Assembly: GCA_025361485.1 (NCBI GenBank)
Contig: JANYLA010000076.1
Location: 1 to 50,088, forward strand
Length of the DNA: 50,088 bases
Reading direction: 5' to 3'
DNA from: Bacteroidales bacterium
GTDB taxonomy: Bacteria; Bacteroidota; Bacteroidia; Bacteroidales; Tenuifilaceae
Positions 23,579-34,500 of the stretch are shown here, one piece after another. Position numbers and translations under genes: made by a program. The stretch's first letter is position 1. The number at the start of each line of letters is the position of its first letter. The notes under the pieces are model-generated. The model saw nothing but the letters and a program-made list of their open reading frames with translations, was not told the DNA's origin and did no database searches.

Positions 23579-25501
23579 TTACATACCCGTTATTTTCACT
23601 TCTGTGCGCCTATTCTGTGTTCTACCCTCTTCTGTTTTGTTATCTGCAACAGGTTTTAATTTTCCGTATCCAAACCACTTCAATCGCTCAGTTTCAATTT
23701 GATGGGAGGTTAAGTAATCGACTACGGATTTTGCTCTTTTCTCTGAAAGAGATTGATTATAGCTGTCAATTCCTTGATTATCGGTATGTCCACCAATTTC
23801 AATGCGCAATGTTTTATTAACCGCAAGGAAATCGACTAGTCGGTTCAACTCAACGATTGACTCCGGTTTAAGTGCAGAAGAGTCGGTGTCGAAAAAGATA
23901 TTTCGCATCACCATGGTTTGATTAACCTTTATGGGATCAAGCAGAATATCCTTTTTAAATGGCTTATCGATTGAGTGTTCCCCTTTCATATCGAAGTGAT
24001 CGGAGTAAAAAAGGTATCCAGTTGCTGAGGCATAAAAAGCATAGCTTTTTTCAGTTGGGATACAAACAAGATAAGAACCGTCAGATGAGGTTGACTTCAT
24101 TATTTCATGCTTATTGGCCAGCTCTATTAGATTAAAACTTGCTTTAACCGGAAAGCCAGTAACAGCATCCTTAATCGTCCCTGTGAGGTATGATGATGGG
24201 ATAGGCCTAATATCAGGGTAAAGATTGAAAGTGTAGATATCACGACCATTCTCAGGAATTCTATCAGAAGAGTAGTATGCAGCAGTACCTTTAGCGTTAA
24301 CAATAAGTCCATCCTCATCGCGATACGTATTTATAGGATAACCCAAATTCTTTGGGATAGACCACTTTCCAGCCTCATTTAACTTGGAGAAATACAAATC
24401 ATGTCCTCCCATCCCGATATGTCCATCGGAGGCAAAATAAAGGGTTTGATTATCGAAATGGATAAATGGCGATTGCTCATTGCCCTCAGTATTTATAGTA
24501 TCTCCAAGATTTTCGGGAGCCGACCAAGTCTCATCTTCCCTTAAATTCGACTTCCAAATATCATAGTCTCCAGAACCTCCAGGGCGGTTACTCACAAAAT
24601 ACAATGTCCTACCATCGGGTGATATTGAGGGTTGCTTATTGGAAAACTTACTGCTGTTAATATTGGGAACACGAACAGGTGAGCTCCAAGTACCATCGGA
24701 GGTTAAAGATGAGCTAAAAATATTGCATACTCCTCGACAAACCGTATAGTACATCTTTTTTCCATCGGCAGTAATTGATTGTGCACCCTCATTATACGGA
24801 GTATTTATCGGTTTGCCCATCGATTTTGTTTTCTCCCATATCCCATCAGAACTTCGATGGCTGATGAAAAAATCCTCCTGCCGATTGTATCGAACCTGTT
24901 CCAATAATGAATCTCTAGGAATATTTGATGTTATAACCAATGTGTTCTCATCAGCTGAAAGGCTTGGCCAATACTCATCGAGTTTAGTATTTACCCCTTT
25001 ACCTATATTGATTGGGTTAAATGGAACAGGATTCTTTATCGCTTCAATAGCAAATTCGCAGCAAGATTTTCGTTTCTCAGCTAATTTTTTAGTTTGAACT
25101 CGAATGCTTTTATAACTTAAAAATCTATCAAAATTATTTATAGCGTTTTGATAATCGCCTTTAAACAAATGAAAATTTCCAAGATTAAAATAGATACTGG
25201 GATAGAAATCAGGATTAATTGCCACTGCTTTATTTGCAGCATCAATTGCATTATCGACTAAACGCATTTCCTGAAAAACCTGCGAAAGCATAAGATACGC
25301 CTCGATAAATTTAGGCTCTTTATCTACGCTCTCGAGTAAAGATTTTACTGCAGATTCAAAATCATACCTCTCGTACGATTCTGCCGCCTTATTGTAGAGC
25401 TCTACCGCCCTTTTGTTGGTAACCGAAAGCTTACCGTTTTGGGCATCAACCTGCTGCACAATAAAAAAGATAACGAATATTGATAAAGCAAGTTTTTTCA
25501 T
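23579..25501 (-). CDS. PorE-like OmpA-family protein (TPR, PD40 propeller, CRD, OmpA)
   Basis: The 640-residue protein has a signal peptide (MKKLALSIFVIFFIVQQVDA). TPR units follow (about 28-140), then PD40/WD40-like blades (about 190-430; EGAQSITADGKKMYYT, KQPSISPDGRTLYFVSNR). A carboxypeptidase-regulatory-like domain (about 440-520) precedes the C-terminal OmpA peptidoglycan-binding domain (about 535-638; IEIGGHTDNQG and RTQNRRTEVKI). This four-part order is that of PorE, a peptidoglycan-anchored accessory of the type IX secretion system in Porphyromonas, but Bacteroidota carry several paralogues. No other por gene is present. It should attach the outer membrane or a complex to the cell wall. 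Confidence 0.88.
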   Translation of the reverse strand: MKKLALSIFVIFFIVQQVDAQNGKLSVTNKRAVELYNKAAESYERYDFESAVKSLLESVDKEPKFIEAYLMLSQVFQEMRLVDNAIDAANKAVAINPDFYPSIYFNLGNFHLFKGDYQNAINNFDRFLSYKSIRVQTKKLAEKRKSCCEFAIEAIKNPVPFNPINIGKGVNTKLDEYWPSLSADENTLVITSNIPRDSLLEQVRYNRQEDFFISHRSSDGIWEKTKSMGKPINTPYNEGAQSITADGKKMYYTVCRGVCNIFSSSLTSDGTWSSPVRVPNINSSKFSNKQPSISPDGRTLYFVSNRPGGSGDYDIWKSNLREDETWSAPENLGDTINTEGNEQSPFIHFDNQTLYFASDGHIGMGGHDLYFSKLNEAGKWSIPKNLGYPINTYRDEDGLIVNAKGTAAYYSSDRIPENGRDIYTFNLYPDIRPIPSSYLTGTIKDAVTGFPVKASFNLIELANKHEIMKSTSSDGSYLVCIPTEKSYAFYASATGYLFYSDHFDMKGEHSIDKPFKKDILLDPIKVNQTMVMRNIFFDTDSSALKPESIVELNRLVDFLAVNKTLRIEIGGHTDNQGIDSYNQSLSEKRAKSVVDYLTSHQIETERLKWFGYGKLKPVADNKTEEGRTQNRRTEVKITGM

Positions 25502-25510
25502 TGTTTAGGG

Positions 25511-26146
25511 CTATGGAATATGCATAAACTTATGCGATTGTAAGGATATTTTCCATTTGGGGTTATTCATTGCATAATCGACCAACCAAGGGATAATTGA
25601 GCTGAACTTACTCCATTCGGGTTGAAGGTAAAGCTGACAACTCGATTTAACAAGCCTCGCATTCTCCTCGGCCCATTGAACATCGTTAGGCTCAGATATT
25701 ATCACCTTCAGCTCATCGGCCTTTAAATGAATCCCATTTACAGGTGGTTGCTGTTGCTTTGGCGATAAGCAAATCCAATCCCATTGTCCTGACAGATCGT
25801 ATGCTCCAGATGTTTCAATAAATGTCTGAAAACCTTTGCTTTTAAAGGATGAGCACAGATAATCTAAAGGATAAAGACTCGGCTCTCCTCCTGTAACAAC
25901 GATAGCCCTTCCAGGATAACCTTCGGCATGTGCAACAATTTCATCAACAGAAACAGGTGGAAATACTTCAGGATTCCAAGATAGTTTTGAATCGCACCAA
26001 GCACAGCCCACATCGCATCCACCAATGCGAATAAAGTACGCTGCTCGACCGGTATGATAGCCCTCTCCCTGAAGGGTATAAAACTCCTCAACCAAAGGAA
26101 GTCGCTTCCCTGAATCAAACTGCTTTGCGTATTCTAATAAATCCAT
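25511..26146 (-). CDS. queE: 7-carboxy-7-deazaguanine synthase QueE
   Basis: The 211-residue radical-SAM enzyme begins LVEEFYTLQGEGYHTGRAAYF. The iron-sulfur motif is CDVGCAWCDSKLSW (CxxxCxxC), followed by VVTGGEPSLYPLDYL and a later SPKQQQPP. It is the short clade typical of QueE. It converts carboxy-tetrahydropterin to 7-carboxy-7-deazaguanine on the way to queuosine. No other queuosine gene lies nearby, and I see no preQ1-type leader. It is 9 bp upstream of the PorE-like gene on the same strand and probably cotranscribed with it. Confidence 0.94.
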   Translation of the reverse strand: MDLLEYAKQFDSGKRLPLVEEFYTLQGEGYHTGRAAYFIRIGGCDVGCAWCDSKLSWNPEVFPPVSVDEIVAHAEGYPGRAIVVTGGEPSLYPLDYLCSSFKSKGFQTFIETSGAYDLSGQWDWICLSPKQQQPPVNGIHLKADELKVIISEPNDVQWAEENARLVKSSCQLYLQPEWSKFSSIIPWLVDYAMNNPKWKISLQSHKFMHIP

Positions 26147-26185
26147 TCTAAATTGCAGTTAAAATATCATCTAAATGCATTCTGA

Positions 26186-26206
26186 GTCTGATGTCTAGAA
26201 GTCTAT
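26186..26206. repeat. Short 7/8-nt periodic remnant
   Basis: GTCT recurs at 26186, 26193 and 26201 in the queE/phosphoesterase gap. It looks like a short remnant of the heptamer arrays seen elsewhere. By itself it would not be significant. Confidence 0.3.
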
Positions 26207-27966
26207 TCTTTCTTCCCAAACATCAATTCTTTATCACGTTCAGCGGCAACCTTTACCCAATCAGCAGGAATAACATTCCACAAGTTTAGTGATTTTGGAG
26301 TAATAATTTTCTTCTCCTCAATCCATTTCATCAGGTAAAAACGAATATCCTTATCGGTTGAAAATACAAGCCGAGAATTTAACTTTTCCGAAGGAATTCC
26401 ACACCCTTTAACTAAGTGACCTCCGCCACCATTACCACGATATGAACTCGTTGCAATTTTATATGTTTTTTTCAGATCAAATGGTGAACCATCGGCCATT
26501 GAAAGGATTGTTACTTTATCGCCATCAGGCTTAGAGACATCTACTGTGTATACAATTCCAGCTGCTGAATCGTAATTATAGTAGTTATTATCGAGCTGAA
26601 CCTTTCCATCTTTTTTGGTTTCAAGAGTTTGATCGGCATTCAGCTTAAATTTAATAAGATGATCGTCGCTACTTTTCATTGTGTTGTACCAACGTCCATA
26701 GGAGTATTCAAGATAGCTGTCAATCTCAGCACCAGTTAGAGTCATAACATATAGGAAATTCTCGAACTTATAAAGTTTAAACATATCGCGAACATATACA
26801 AGTCCTTTTGCAATGTATGTGCTAAAGGATAGTGGTGCTGCGAAGGAAATGTCGGCTTTACTGATATTCAGCTGAGCTGTATGTATAAAATCGATAAATG
26901 AAGAAGGACCAAAGTAAGAATCCTTAGTTGTGGTAGATTCAGTAAAATCAGCGATTTTTCGATTTACAAAGTTCTCAACATTCTTAGAGTAATTACCAAA
27001 CTTCACCATAAAGGCAGAATCAGGAGAATATGCTTTGGTATCTATTAATTTACCAGTTATAGATTTACTAATTACTTTTCCTTTTTTATTAAGTTGTAGC
27101 TTTACTGTAGCTTGCGAAATAAATTTTGCTCCAGCAAAGGGGTCAAGAACTAAAACCGAATCGCCTTTGGTATTAACAACCTTTTGGTTAAACTGATCGT
27201 GATCATGTCCAATAAGAATTACATCAAAACCAGGAACTTGCTGCGCAATCGTAAGCGAGGCATTTTCATTCATAAGATCTTCGGGGTTTTGATCGCCATA
27301 TTTTGCATCATGTCCAGAGTGAAAAAGACCAATTATGATATCCGGATTTTCCTTCTGTTTAATCTTATCAATCCAATACTTAGCGGTAGTTATCATGCTT
27401 TCGAATCGTATGTTTGGCCAAAGGTTTTTTGGAAGCCAATGAGGAATACCAGGAGTTGTAAGACCAAGCACTACTATTTTAACCCCATCTTTCTTAAATG
27501 TGGTATAAGGTACAAAGTATGGTTTCCCATCTGACTCATTAACCGCATTGGCTGCAAGCCACGGAAAATTTAACTCCTTACGTACTTTATTGTAAACTTT
27601 TGGTCCAGTCTCGATATCGTGATTGCCAACACTTGCAGCATTATAACCCATGAAATTAAAAACCTGTGAAATGATATTCTTGTTAAGCGAATCAATAAAA
27701 TTTGAGTAGTACACAGTAGGTTGACCTTGGAGTATATCGCCATTATCGAATAGCAGAACTTGCTGATCGGTTTTTGCTCTCTCCTGCTTTACATAGGTTA
27801 ATACTTGAGCCAAACTTGCTTCAGCAGGTTTATTATTTATGTAGTCGAAAGGAAAGATTGATCCGTGAACATCGCTCGTTTCGAGGATTTTTATTGTAAC
27901 CGTTTTTTGAGTAAATCCATTGATTGCAAAGGAGAATGCAATTAGCAAAAAATATAATTTCTTCAT
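26203..27966 (-). CDS. 5'-nucleotidase / 2',3'-cyclic phosphodiesterase family protein
   Basis: The 587-residue exported protein has a signal peptide (MKKLYFLLIAFSFAINGFTQ) and two domains. The N-terminal metallophosphoesterase shows ILETSDVHGSIFPFD, LFDNGDILQGQ, ASVGNHDIETG, IIGLFHSGHD and GHDHDQFN, the usual bimetal ligands. The C-terminal 5'-nucleotidase domain ends with TSSYRGNGGGGHLVKGCG. It should act in the periplasm or at the surface to release phosphate and nucleosides from nucleotides or cyclic nucleotides. A good -7 element lies upstream at 27995-28002. It could be called CpdB-like, but substrate choice cannot be decided from sequence. Confidence 0.9.
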   Translation of the reverse strand: MKKLYFLLIAFSFAINGFTQKTVTIKILETSDVHGSIFPFDYINNKPAEASLAQVLTYVKQERAKTDQQVLLFDNGDILQGQPTVYYSNFIDSLNKNIISQVFNFMGYNAASVGNHDIETGPKVYNKVRKELNFPWLAANAVNESDGKPYFVPYTTFKKDGVKIVVLGLTTPGIPHWLPKNLWPNIRFESMITTAKYWIDKIKQKENPDIIIGLFHSGHDAKYGDQNPEDLMNENASLTIAQQVPGFDVILIGHDHDQFNQKVVNTKGDSVLVLDPFAGAKFISQATVKLQLNKKGKVISKSITGKLIDTKAYSPDSAFMVKFGNYSKNVENFVNRKIADFTESTTTKDSYFGPSSFIDFIHTAQLNISKADISFAAPLSFSTYIAKGLVYVRDMFKLYKFENFLYVMTLTGAEIDSYLEYSYGRWYNTMKSSDDHLIKFKLNADQTLETKKDGKVQLDNNYYNYDSAAGIVYTVDVSKPDGDKVTILSMADGSPFDLKKTYKIATSSYRGNGGGGHLVKGCGIPSEKLNSRLVFSTDKDIRFYLMKWIEEKKIITPKSLNLWNVIPADWVKVAAERDKELMFGKKE

Positions 27967-27994
27967 TATTTAAGACTTTTATTAATTATTTGTG

Positions 27995-28002
27995 CAAAGT
28001 TA
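27995..28002 (-). promoter_or_regulatory. -7 element of the phosphoesterase gene
   Basis: On the minus strand this reads TAACTTTG, an exact TAnnTTTG match, 28 bp upstream of the ATG at 27966. No -33 element is obvious. Confidence 0.45.
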
Positions 28003-28075
28003 GATTAAATAGAACTTCTACCGCTATTATTTATTCCAAACTAAACCAATAATTAAGCCATTTGTTCTAAAAAAA

Positions 28076-28102
28076 TTAGGCTGCTTAGAATGAGCAGCCT
28101 AA
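28076..28102 (-). terminator. Intrinsic terminator of the tricorn gene
   Basis: TTAGGCTGCT and AGCAGCCTAA form a perfect 10-bp stem with a 7-nt loop. On the minus strand it is followed by a run of seven T. It lies 20 nt beyond the stop of the tricorn gene. Confidence 0.9.
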
Positions 28103-28122
28103 TAAATTCTATTAATATGAAT

Positions 28123-31100
28123 CTACTTCGATTTATCAGGACTAACAGGTATTTTAGGAAGTTCCTTATAGTTCTTCATCTGTTCCTTAATAACCTCAAT
28201 GGCTTTAGTCAGCTGATCGTCAATGCCCATGTACTCTTTGTAAGGATCGTTATCGACAATAATATCGGGGTCAACACCATGACCTTCGATAATCCAATCG
28301 CTTGTATCGCTGCTAAAACTTGCAAATTCGGGCTTACGAAGTTCTCCACCATCAACAAATGGCAAAGAACCGGAGATACCAACTACGCCACCCCATGAAC
28401 GAACACCGATTACAGTGCCTAAACCTAGCCTCTTGAATCCGTATGGGAACAAATCGCCATCAGAAGCAGAATACTGATTAAGCAAAAGAACCTTTGGTCC
28501 ATAATGGGTTTGAGCAGGTATAGTAGAAGCATGATCGATTCCTCTTGCCATAGTTTGACGGTAAACTACTCTGCTTAAACGTTCAAGAATCATTGGTGAT
28601 ACGTTTCCCCCACCATTGCCTCTGTCGTCAATAATTAACCCCTTTTTGTTTATTTGAGGATAGAAATATTTAACAAACTCGTTTAAACCTTCAACTCCCA
28701 TATCAGGAATATGAATATACCCAACTTCGCCATTTGTAGCTTCACTAACCTTTTTTATATTTCCCTGAACCCAATCGTAATAGTATAAACTCGATTCGCT
28801 TGAGATTGGAGTTACAAGCACTTTACGGCTACCAGTAAGCTCGGGCTTGCTATTCACAACCAGTTCAACGGTTTTTCCTGCTTTACCGATTAGAGTTCTG
28901 AATATATCGTTGACATTTTTTAAATCTTTTCCATCAACAGCAAGAATAAAGTTCCCTTTAACCACGTTAATTCCAACCTCCTGTAAAGGTGAACGAATTT
29001 CGGTATTCCATGATGTACCATCAAGTATTTGATCGATTTGAAAGTATCCGCTAGAATGCTTGCTGATTTTGGCTCCAAGTAAACCTAATTTAATTCTATC
29101 GGGTTCAGGCTTAATACCGCGTAGGCATGACCAACGCTAAGTTCGCCAATCATTTCTCCGATTAAATAGGTTAAATCGGCACGATGATTAACGTATGGTA
29201 ATAATGCAGCATACTTATCGTGCATTGCTTTCCAGTTAACGCCATGCATATTCTCAACATAGAAGAAATCCCTCATCTGCCTCCAGCTCTCGTCAAAAAT
29301 CTGTTTCCACTCTTGGCTATAATCCACCATTACCTTCATCGAACTCAAATCCATTGGCTTTTCTAAAGCTATTTTTGATGATGGTAAGTCAATTACATAG
29401 TAACTTTTATTTTTATTAACAAGCATTTTTTTACCATTCGATGAAATTGTAAATCCAATTGATTCGCCAAGTTCAGTCTCGGCCTTCTTCTTCAAGTCGT
29501 ACATTCGAACAGTCCCTTCGCTTTCAGGTTTGTACTGATTGTAGTATACCTTATCATCAATACAACTAATATTTCCATAATAAGCAACGTCGATTGGTAA
29601 CGCAATAACCCTCGATGAAATATTATCAAAATCAATTTTTACAGTCAAAGCTGATTTTTCGTCTTTTTTAGGTTCATCTTTCTTTACCTTATCCTTCTTA
29701 GCATCAGTTGCTGTTGAAGTTTCGGGTTGAGAAATGGTTACCTCGTTATTTACCAACGAGAATGGAGATGGAGTATCTTTGGATAAAAGTACCATATAAA
29801 TTTTACTCATTGCCTGATAAGCATGATTCCATTCAGTATTGCTATAGATTGGGTTAAAATCTCTATCGGATGCGAAGAGCAAATACTTTCCATCGTTTGA
29901 AAATACTGGTTGTGACGAGTCGTACCAATTATCAGTGATTGGTTGTTTAGTAGCCTTCTCAATATTAAAAGCATAAATAACACCAAATCGATTATCATCC
30001 TGTAGAGTGTATGTTACCCATTTACTATCGGGCGACCAAGCAAAGCTATAAATCCGACCATATTCACTTTTATCAACAAGCGTTAGCTTTTTAGTATCGA
30101 TATCGACATACTGCAAACGGCACTTACGATCATTGAAAAGTATCTTTTTGCTATCAGGTGACCATACAATACCAAATTTATAAGTATCAGCGCCATCTGT
30201 TATTTTAACCGCATCAGACGAACCATCCTGTGCTTGAATATAGATTTCGTATTCGCCTGATTTATCGGATAAATAAGCAATATAACGACCATCGGGCGAC
30301 CAAGCTGCTGAGCGATCGTGAGCATCTGAACTCTGTGTTAAATTACGGGTAATTCCCTTTTCAAAAGGAACCGTAAAAATATCGCCACGAGCGGAAAAAA
30401 CAACCCGTTCGCCATTCGGCGATATATCTCCTTCAAAAATATTTTCGCTAGCATCTTTTAACGCTGACCGAGAGTAACCGAAATCATCAATAACTGTAAT
30501 CGGTATTTTTTCAGAGGATTTTGTCTTAACATCAAACTTGTAGATGCTCCCACCATTTTCAAAAACAATGGTTGATCTGCTATTGGTTGGGAACTTAATA
30601 TCGTACTCGGTAAAATTTGTAACCTTTTGGATTTCGGCAGTTTTTACATTATAAACGAATAGATTCATTGTTCTATCTCTATCGGAAAGGAAATAGATTT
30701 CATCGCCTATCCACATCGGAATAATTTCCTGCGAAACAGTATTGGTTATTGTTTTTACCTCTTTTGTATCAAAATCAAAAATTCTGATATCATCGGCCAT
30801 CCCTCCTTTATAGTATTTCCAAGTTCGAAACTCGCGGAAAACCCTATTGAATGCTAACTTTTTACCATCGGCTGAGTATGAGCAAAAACCTCCAGTGGAT
30901 AAAGGAAGTTCTTCTGATAATCCCCCTGTTTCAGCTACTTTGAATAGCTGACCAACAAAATCATCATAGGTTTGCTTACGTGATCGGTATAAAATAGATT
31001 TACCATCTGGAGTCCAACCCATTACAATATTGTTGGGTCCCATTCGATCCGAGATGTCATCACGACCTAAAGTGGCTGTATGTGTTAATCGTTGTGGGAC

Positions 31101-31388
31101 TCCGCCTTGTGAAGGAATTGTAAAAACTTCAGTATTTCCGTCGTATTGACCGGTAAAAGCTATTTTACGGCCATCGGGTGAGAAATGAGGGAATACCTCG
31201 TAACCAACATTATTTGTCAATTTACGGGCAATACCTCCAGCTATAGATACAGTGTATAAATCGCCAGCATAGGAGAATACAACCTGATTTTCATTTACTG
31301 TAGGAAAACGTAAAAGTCTTGTTTCCTGACTAATAGCAGCACCTACAAATGCAAATAATACAACAAATAATGTTAGTAATCTTTTCAT
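28123..31388 (-). pseudogene. Tricorn-type protease split by a one-base frameshift
   Basis: The first frame (31388-29085) encodes a signal peptide, a PD40 beta-propeller region of seven-blade type repeats (such as PDGKSILYRSRK and SPDGRYIAYLSDKSGEYE), a linker, and the tricorn helical core with the catalytic histidine in NMHGVNWKAMHDKY. It leaves frame after ELSVGHAYA at about 29118, adds about ten foreign residues, and stops. The continuation (GIKPEPDRIKLGLLGAKIS) is in the next frame and runs without a stop through the PDZ domain and the S41-like core, with the catalytic serine in NQYSASDGDLF, to 28123. Loss of one base explains the break. The intact protein would have about 1,088 residues and degrade oligopeptides, probably in the periplasm. 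A sequencing error or a true pseudogene are both possible. Confidence 0.8.
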
Positions 31389-31501
31389 TTTATGATGATT
31401 TAATTTAATAATTATTTAAAGGATAAATTTCTACATTTTGACAATGTAAAGCAATTTTAGTTTACTCCTTTTTTCAAAAAGAAATATTCAAATCCAAAAG
31501 C

Positions 31502-31509
31502 TATATTTG
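31502..31509 (+). promoter_or_regulatory. -7 element of the GH3-serine hydrolase gene
   Basis: TATATTTG fits TAnnTTTG exactly, 38 bp before the ATG at 31548. No convincing -33 element is seen. Confidence 0.45.
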
Positions 31510-31547
31510 TTTGTCCTTTATTAGAGTTATTAAACACCCATTTACTC

Positions 31548-34500
31548 ATGAAAGTTAATCCGCTTTTTACTTTATTTTTTATTATGACTTTTGCTTTAAA
31601 TCAAGTAGCATCGTCAAACAATCAATTATCTACTTCCTTAAAAATTGATACTATTAAGCAAAGCATATGGGTTGATTCATTAATGAAATCGTTGACTATT
31701 CGCGAGAAAATTGCCCAATCGTTTATGGTATCGGCATACTCTAATAAAGACCAAAAGCATATCGATGATATATCGTCACTAGTACAAAATGAGAAAATAG
31801 GTGGTCTTATCTTTTTTCAGGGAGGACCGATTCGTCAGGCTAAGCTCACTAACTATTATCAGTCGTTATCTAAGATTCCAATTATCATTTCAATTGATGG
31901 AGAATGGGGCTTAGGAATGCGGTTGGATAGTACATTCTCATATCCTCGGCAGATGATGCTCGGTGCAGGAGCCGATTCAAATCTCGTTTATCAGGTTGCT
32001 TCAGATATGGCTAAGCATTTTAAACGAATGGGCATCCATATCAACTACGGTCCGGTAGTGGATATTAACAATAACCCGCTAAATCCAGTCATTGGCTCTC
32101 GCTCATTTGGTGAGAATAAAAAGATGGTTTCAAGTTTTGGTTTAGAGTATATGAAAGGCTTGCAGGACAATGGTATTATTGCTTGTGCCAAGCACTTCCC
32201 GGGTCACGGCGATACTGATGCCGATTCACATTTAGCTCTACCAAAAGTAATGCACAGCGTAGAACGTTTGGATAGCCTTGAATTATATCCCTTTAGCAAT
32301 CTAATCAATGGAGGTGTTAAAGGCATGATGGTTGCGCATTTGTGCGTTCCTGCATTTGAGAAGGACACCTCATTGGCATCAAGTATATCTACAAGAATTA
32401 TAAAGAAAATTCTTATCGATAGCCTTGGGTTTAAGGGGTTAATTTTTACCGATGCGCTAAACATGAAAGGGGTTGCCGACTTTCATAAACCTGCAGAGCT
32501 GAATTATCTGGCCTATAATGCCGGAAATGATTTTTTGGTCTGTCCCGAAAAGGTAAAGGAGTCGATCGATTATATTGAGCAACAAGTTGCGAGCGGAAAC
32601 ATGCCAATTGAAGAAGTAAACCGAAAATGCCAAAAAGTTCTTGAAGCAAAGTATTCTGTTGGACTCTCAGTATACAAGCCCATTGAACTTAATAGTTTAG
32701 TTTCTGACTTAAATACTACAACATCTGAACTCCTTAAACGTCGGGTTATAGAGCAGGGAATAACTTTGATAAAAGGAGATGATATACTTCCATTGAAAAG
32801 ACTTGATACGCTAAAGATTGCCTATTTAGAGGTTGGAAAAGGTAAAGGTCAAAAATTCCTCGATCAACTTGAGATGTACACTTCAATTACTCCATTTAGC
32901 ATTAACGCTGAATCATCCTTAGAAGCCTTTGATTCGCTACTTATATCATTAGAGCCATATAATTTAGTAATAATTGGTTGCCATGCTATTGAAACAAGAG
33001 CATCAAAAAACTATGGTATTTCTTCACAATTATCAAATTTTATTTTCGATTTATCATTTCGTAAAAAGGTCATTGTAGATATCTTCGGAAATCCATATAG
33101 TATCAGCCGTTTAATGAATATAAAATCGTTAGGAGGATTGATTATCTCGTTCGATAATTCAAGCATATGCCAAAGCCTATCTGCTCAAATGATTTTTGGA
33201 GGAATTGGAGTAAAAGGCAAATTGCCGGTTACAGCAACAAATTCTATTCCCATTGGAAGTGGATATATTAACAATGAAAGGATTCGCTTAAAGTATTCAA
33301 TTCCTGAAGAGCTAGGTATAAGTACGATTGATTTAACAGGCGTAGATTCCATTGCACTAGATGCAATTGCAAAGCAAATTACCCCTGGAATGCAGATATT
33401 AGCCGCCAAGGATGGCGTTGTTTTCTACAACAAATCCTTCGGGTCATTTACCTACAGCAACGAAGTTCCGGTTACCTACAAATCAATTTACGATATAGCA
33501 TCAGTTACTAAGGTTGCAGCCACATTACCTTCAATCATGCACCTTTTTGATAGGGATAGCATCGATCTACAAAAAACACTAAACAGTTATATTGCTCTAC
33601 CAAATAGCAGTAATAAGAAAAGTTTAGTTATCAAGGATCTTCTTTTGCACCAATCGGGATTACAGCCATGGATACCATTCTATATTGCAACGATATCAAC
33701 CTTACAAACCGGAATACCTGCAACGAGCAGCACGTTTAGCGCCGATTATCCTTATAAAGCAATTGATAATGTCTACATCAGCAAATATTCTACACCGAAT
33801 CCATTATACTACAGCACTAAATACTCATTTGATTTTCCGCTTCAGGTTGCTGAGAATATGTTCGCTCGCGAAGGAATTAAAGATACAATCTTTAAGAGAA
33901 TTAATATCACTGAATTGAAAGATATCGGGAAGTACAAATACAGTGATTTGGGCTTCCTGTACCTTCAACGAGTCGTTGAAAACATTACTGGTAAAGGGCT
34001 TGATTGTTATGTTGATCAAAAATTCTATCAACGGCTAGGAATGAATAGCACATCTTATCAACCTTTGAGAAAGTTTGATTCAAACAGAATTGTTCCAACC
34101 GAAGATGATTTAATATTCCGAAAACAGCTTATAAAAGGTTATGTTCATGATCCAGGTGCTGCAATGATGGGCGGGATTGCAGGTCATGCGGGTATATTCA
34201 CAACTGCCAACGATTTAGCGAAACTAATGCAAATGTACCTTCAGAAAGGTACTTATGGAAGCGAGAGGTTTTTCTCAACTCAAACGGTAGATTTGTTTAC
34301 ATCAACGCCTAAAAATAATAATGGAAATAGACGAGCATTAGGTTTCGATAAACCTGAAACAAAAGAAGGGAAGCCCTCGCCTGCTTGTGCATCAGCATCA
34401 TCTTTAAGCTTTGGTCATTCAGGTTTTACTGGTACAATGGTTTGGGCTGATCCTGAGAATGGTTTGGTTTATATTTTTCTTTCAAATAGAGTATACCCCG

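Noticed and set aside
23579-25501. Part of a type IX secretion locus
   Set aside because: Only a PorE-like domain order is present. No porK, porL, porM, porN or T9SS C-terminal sorting domain was found in the window.
27184-27534. A plus-strand frame of 116 codons
   Set aside because: It lies antisense inside the phosphoesterase gene at conserved metal motifs and has no recognisable features.
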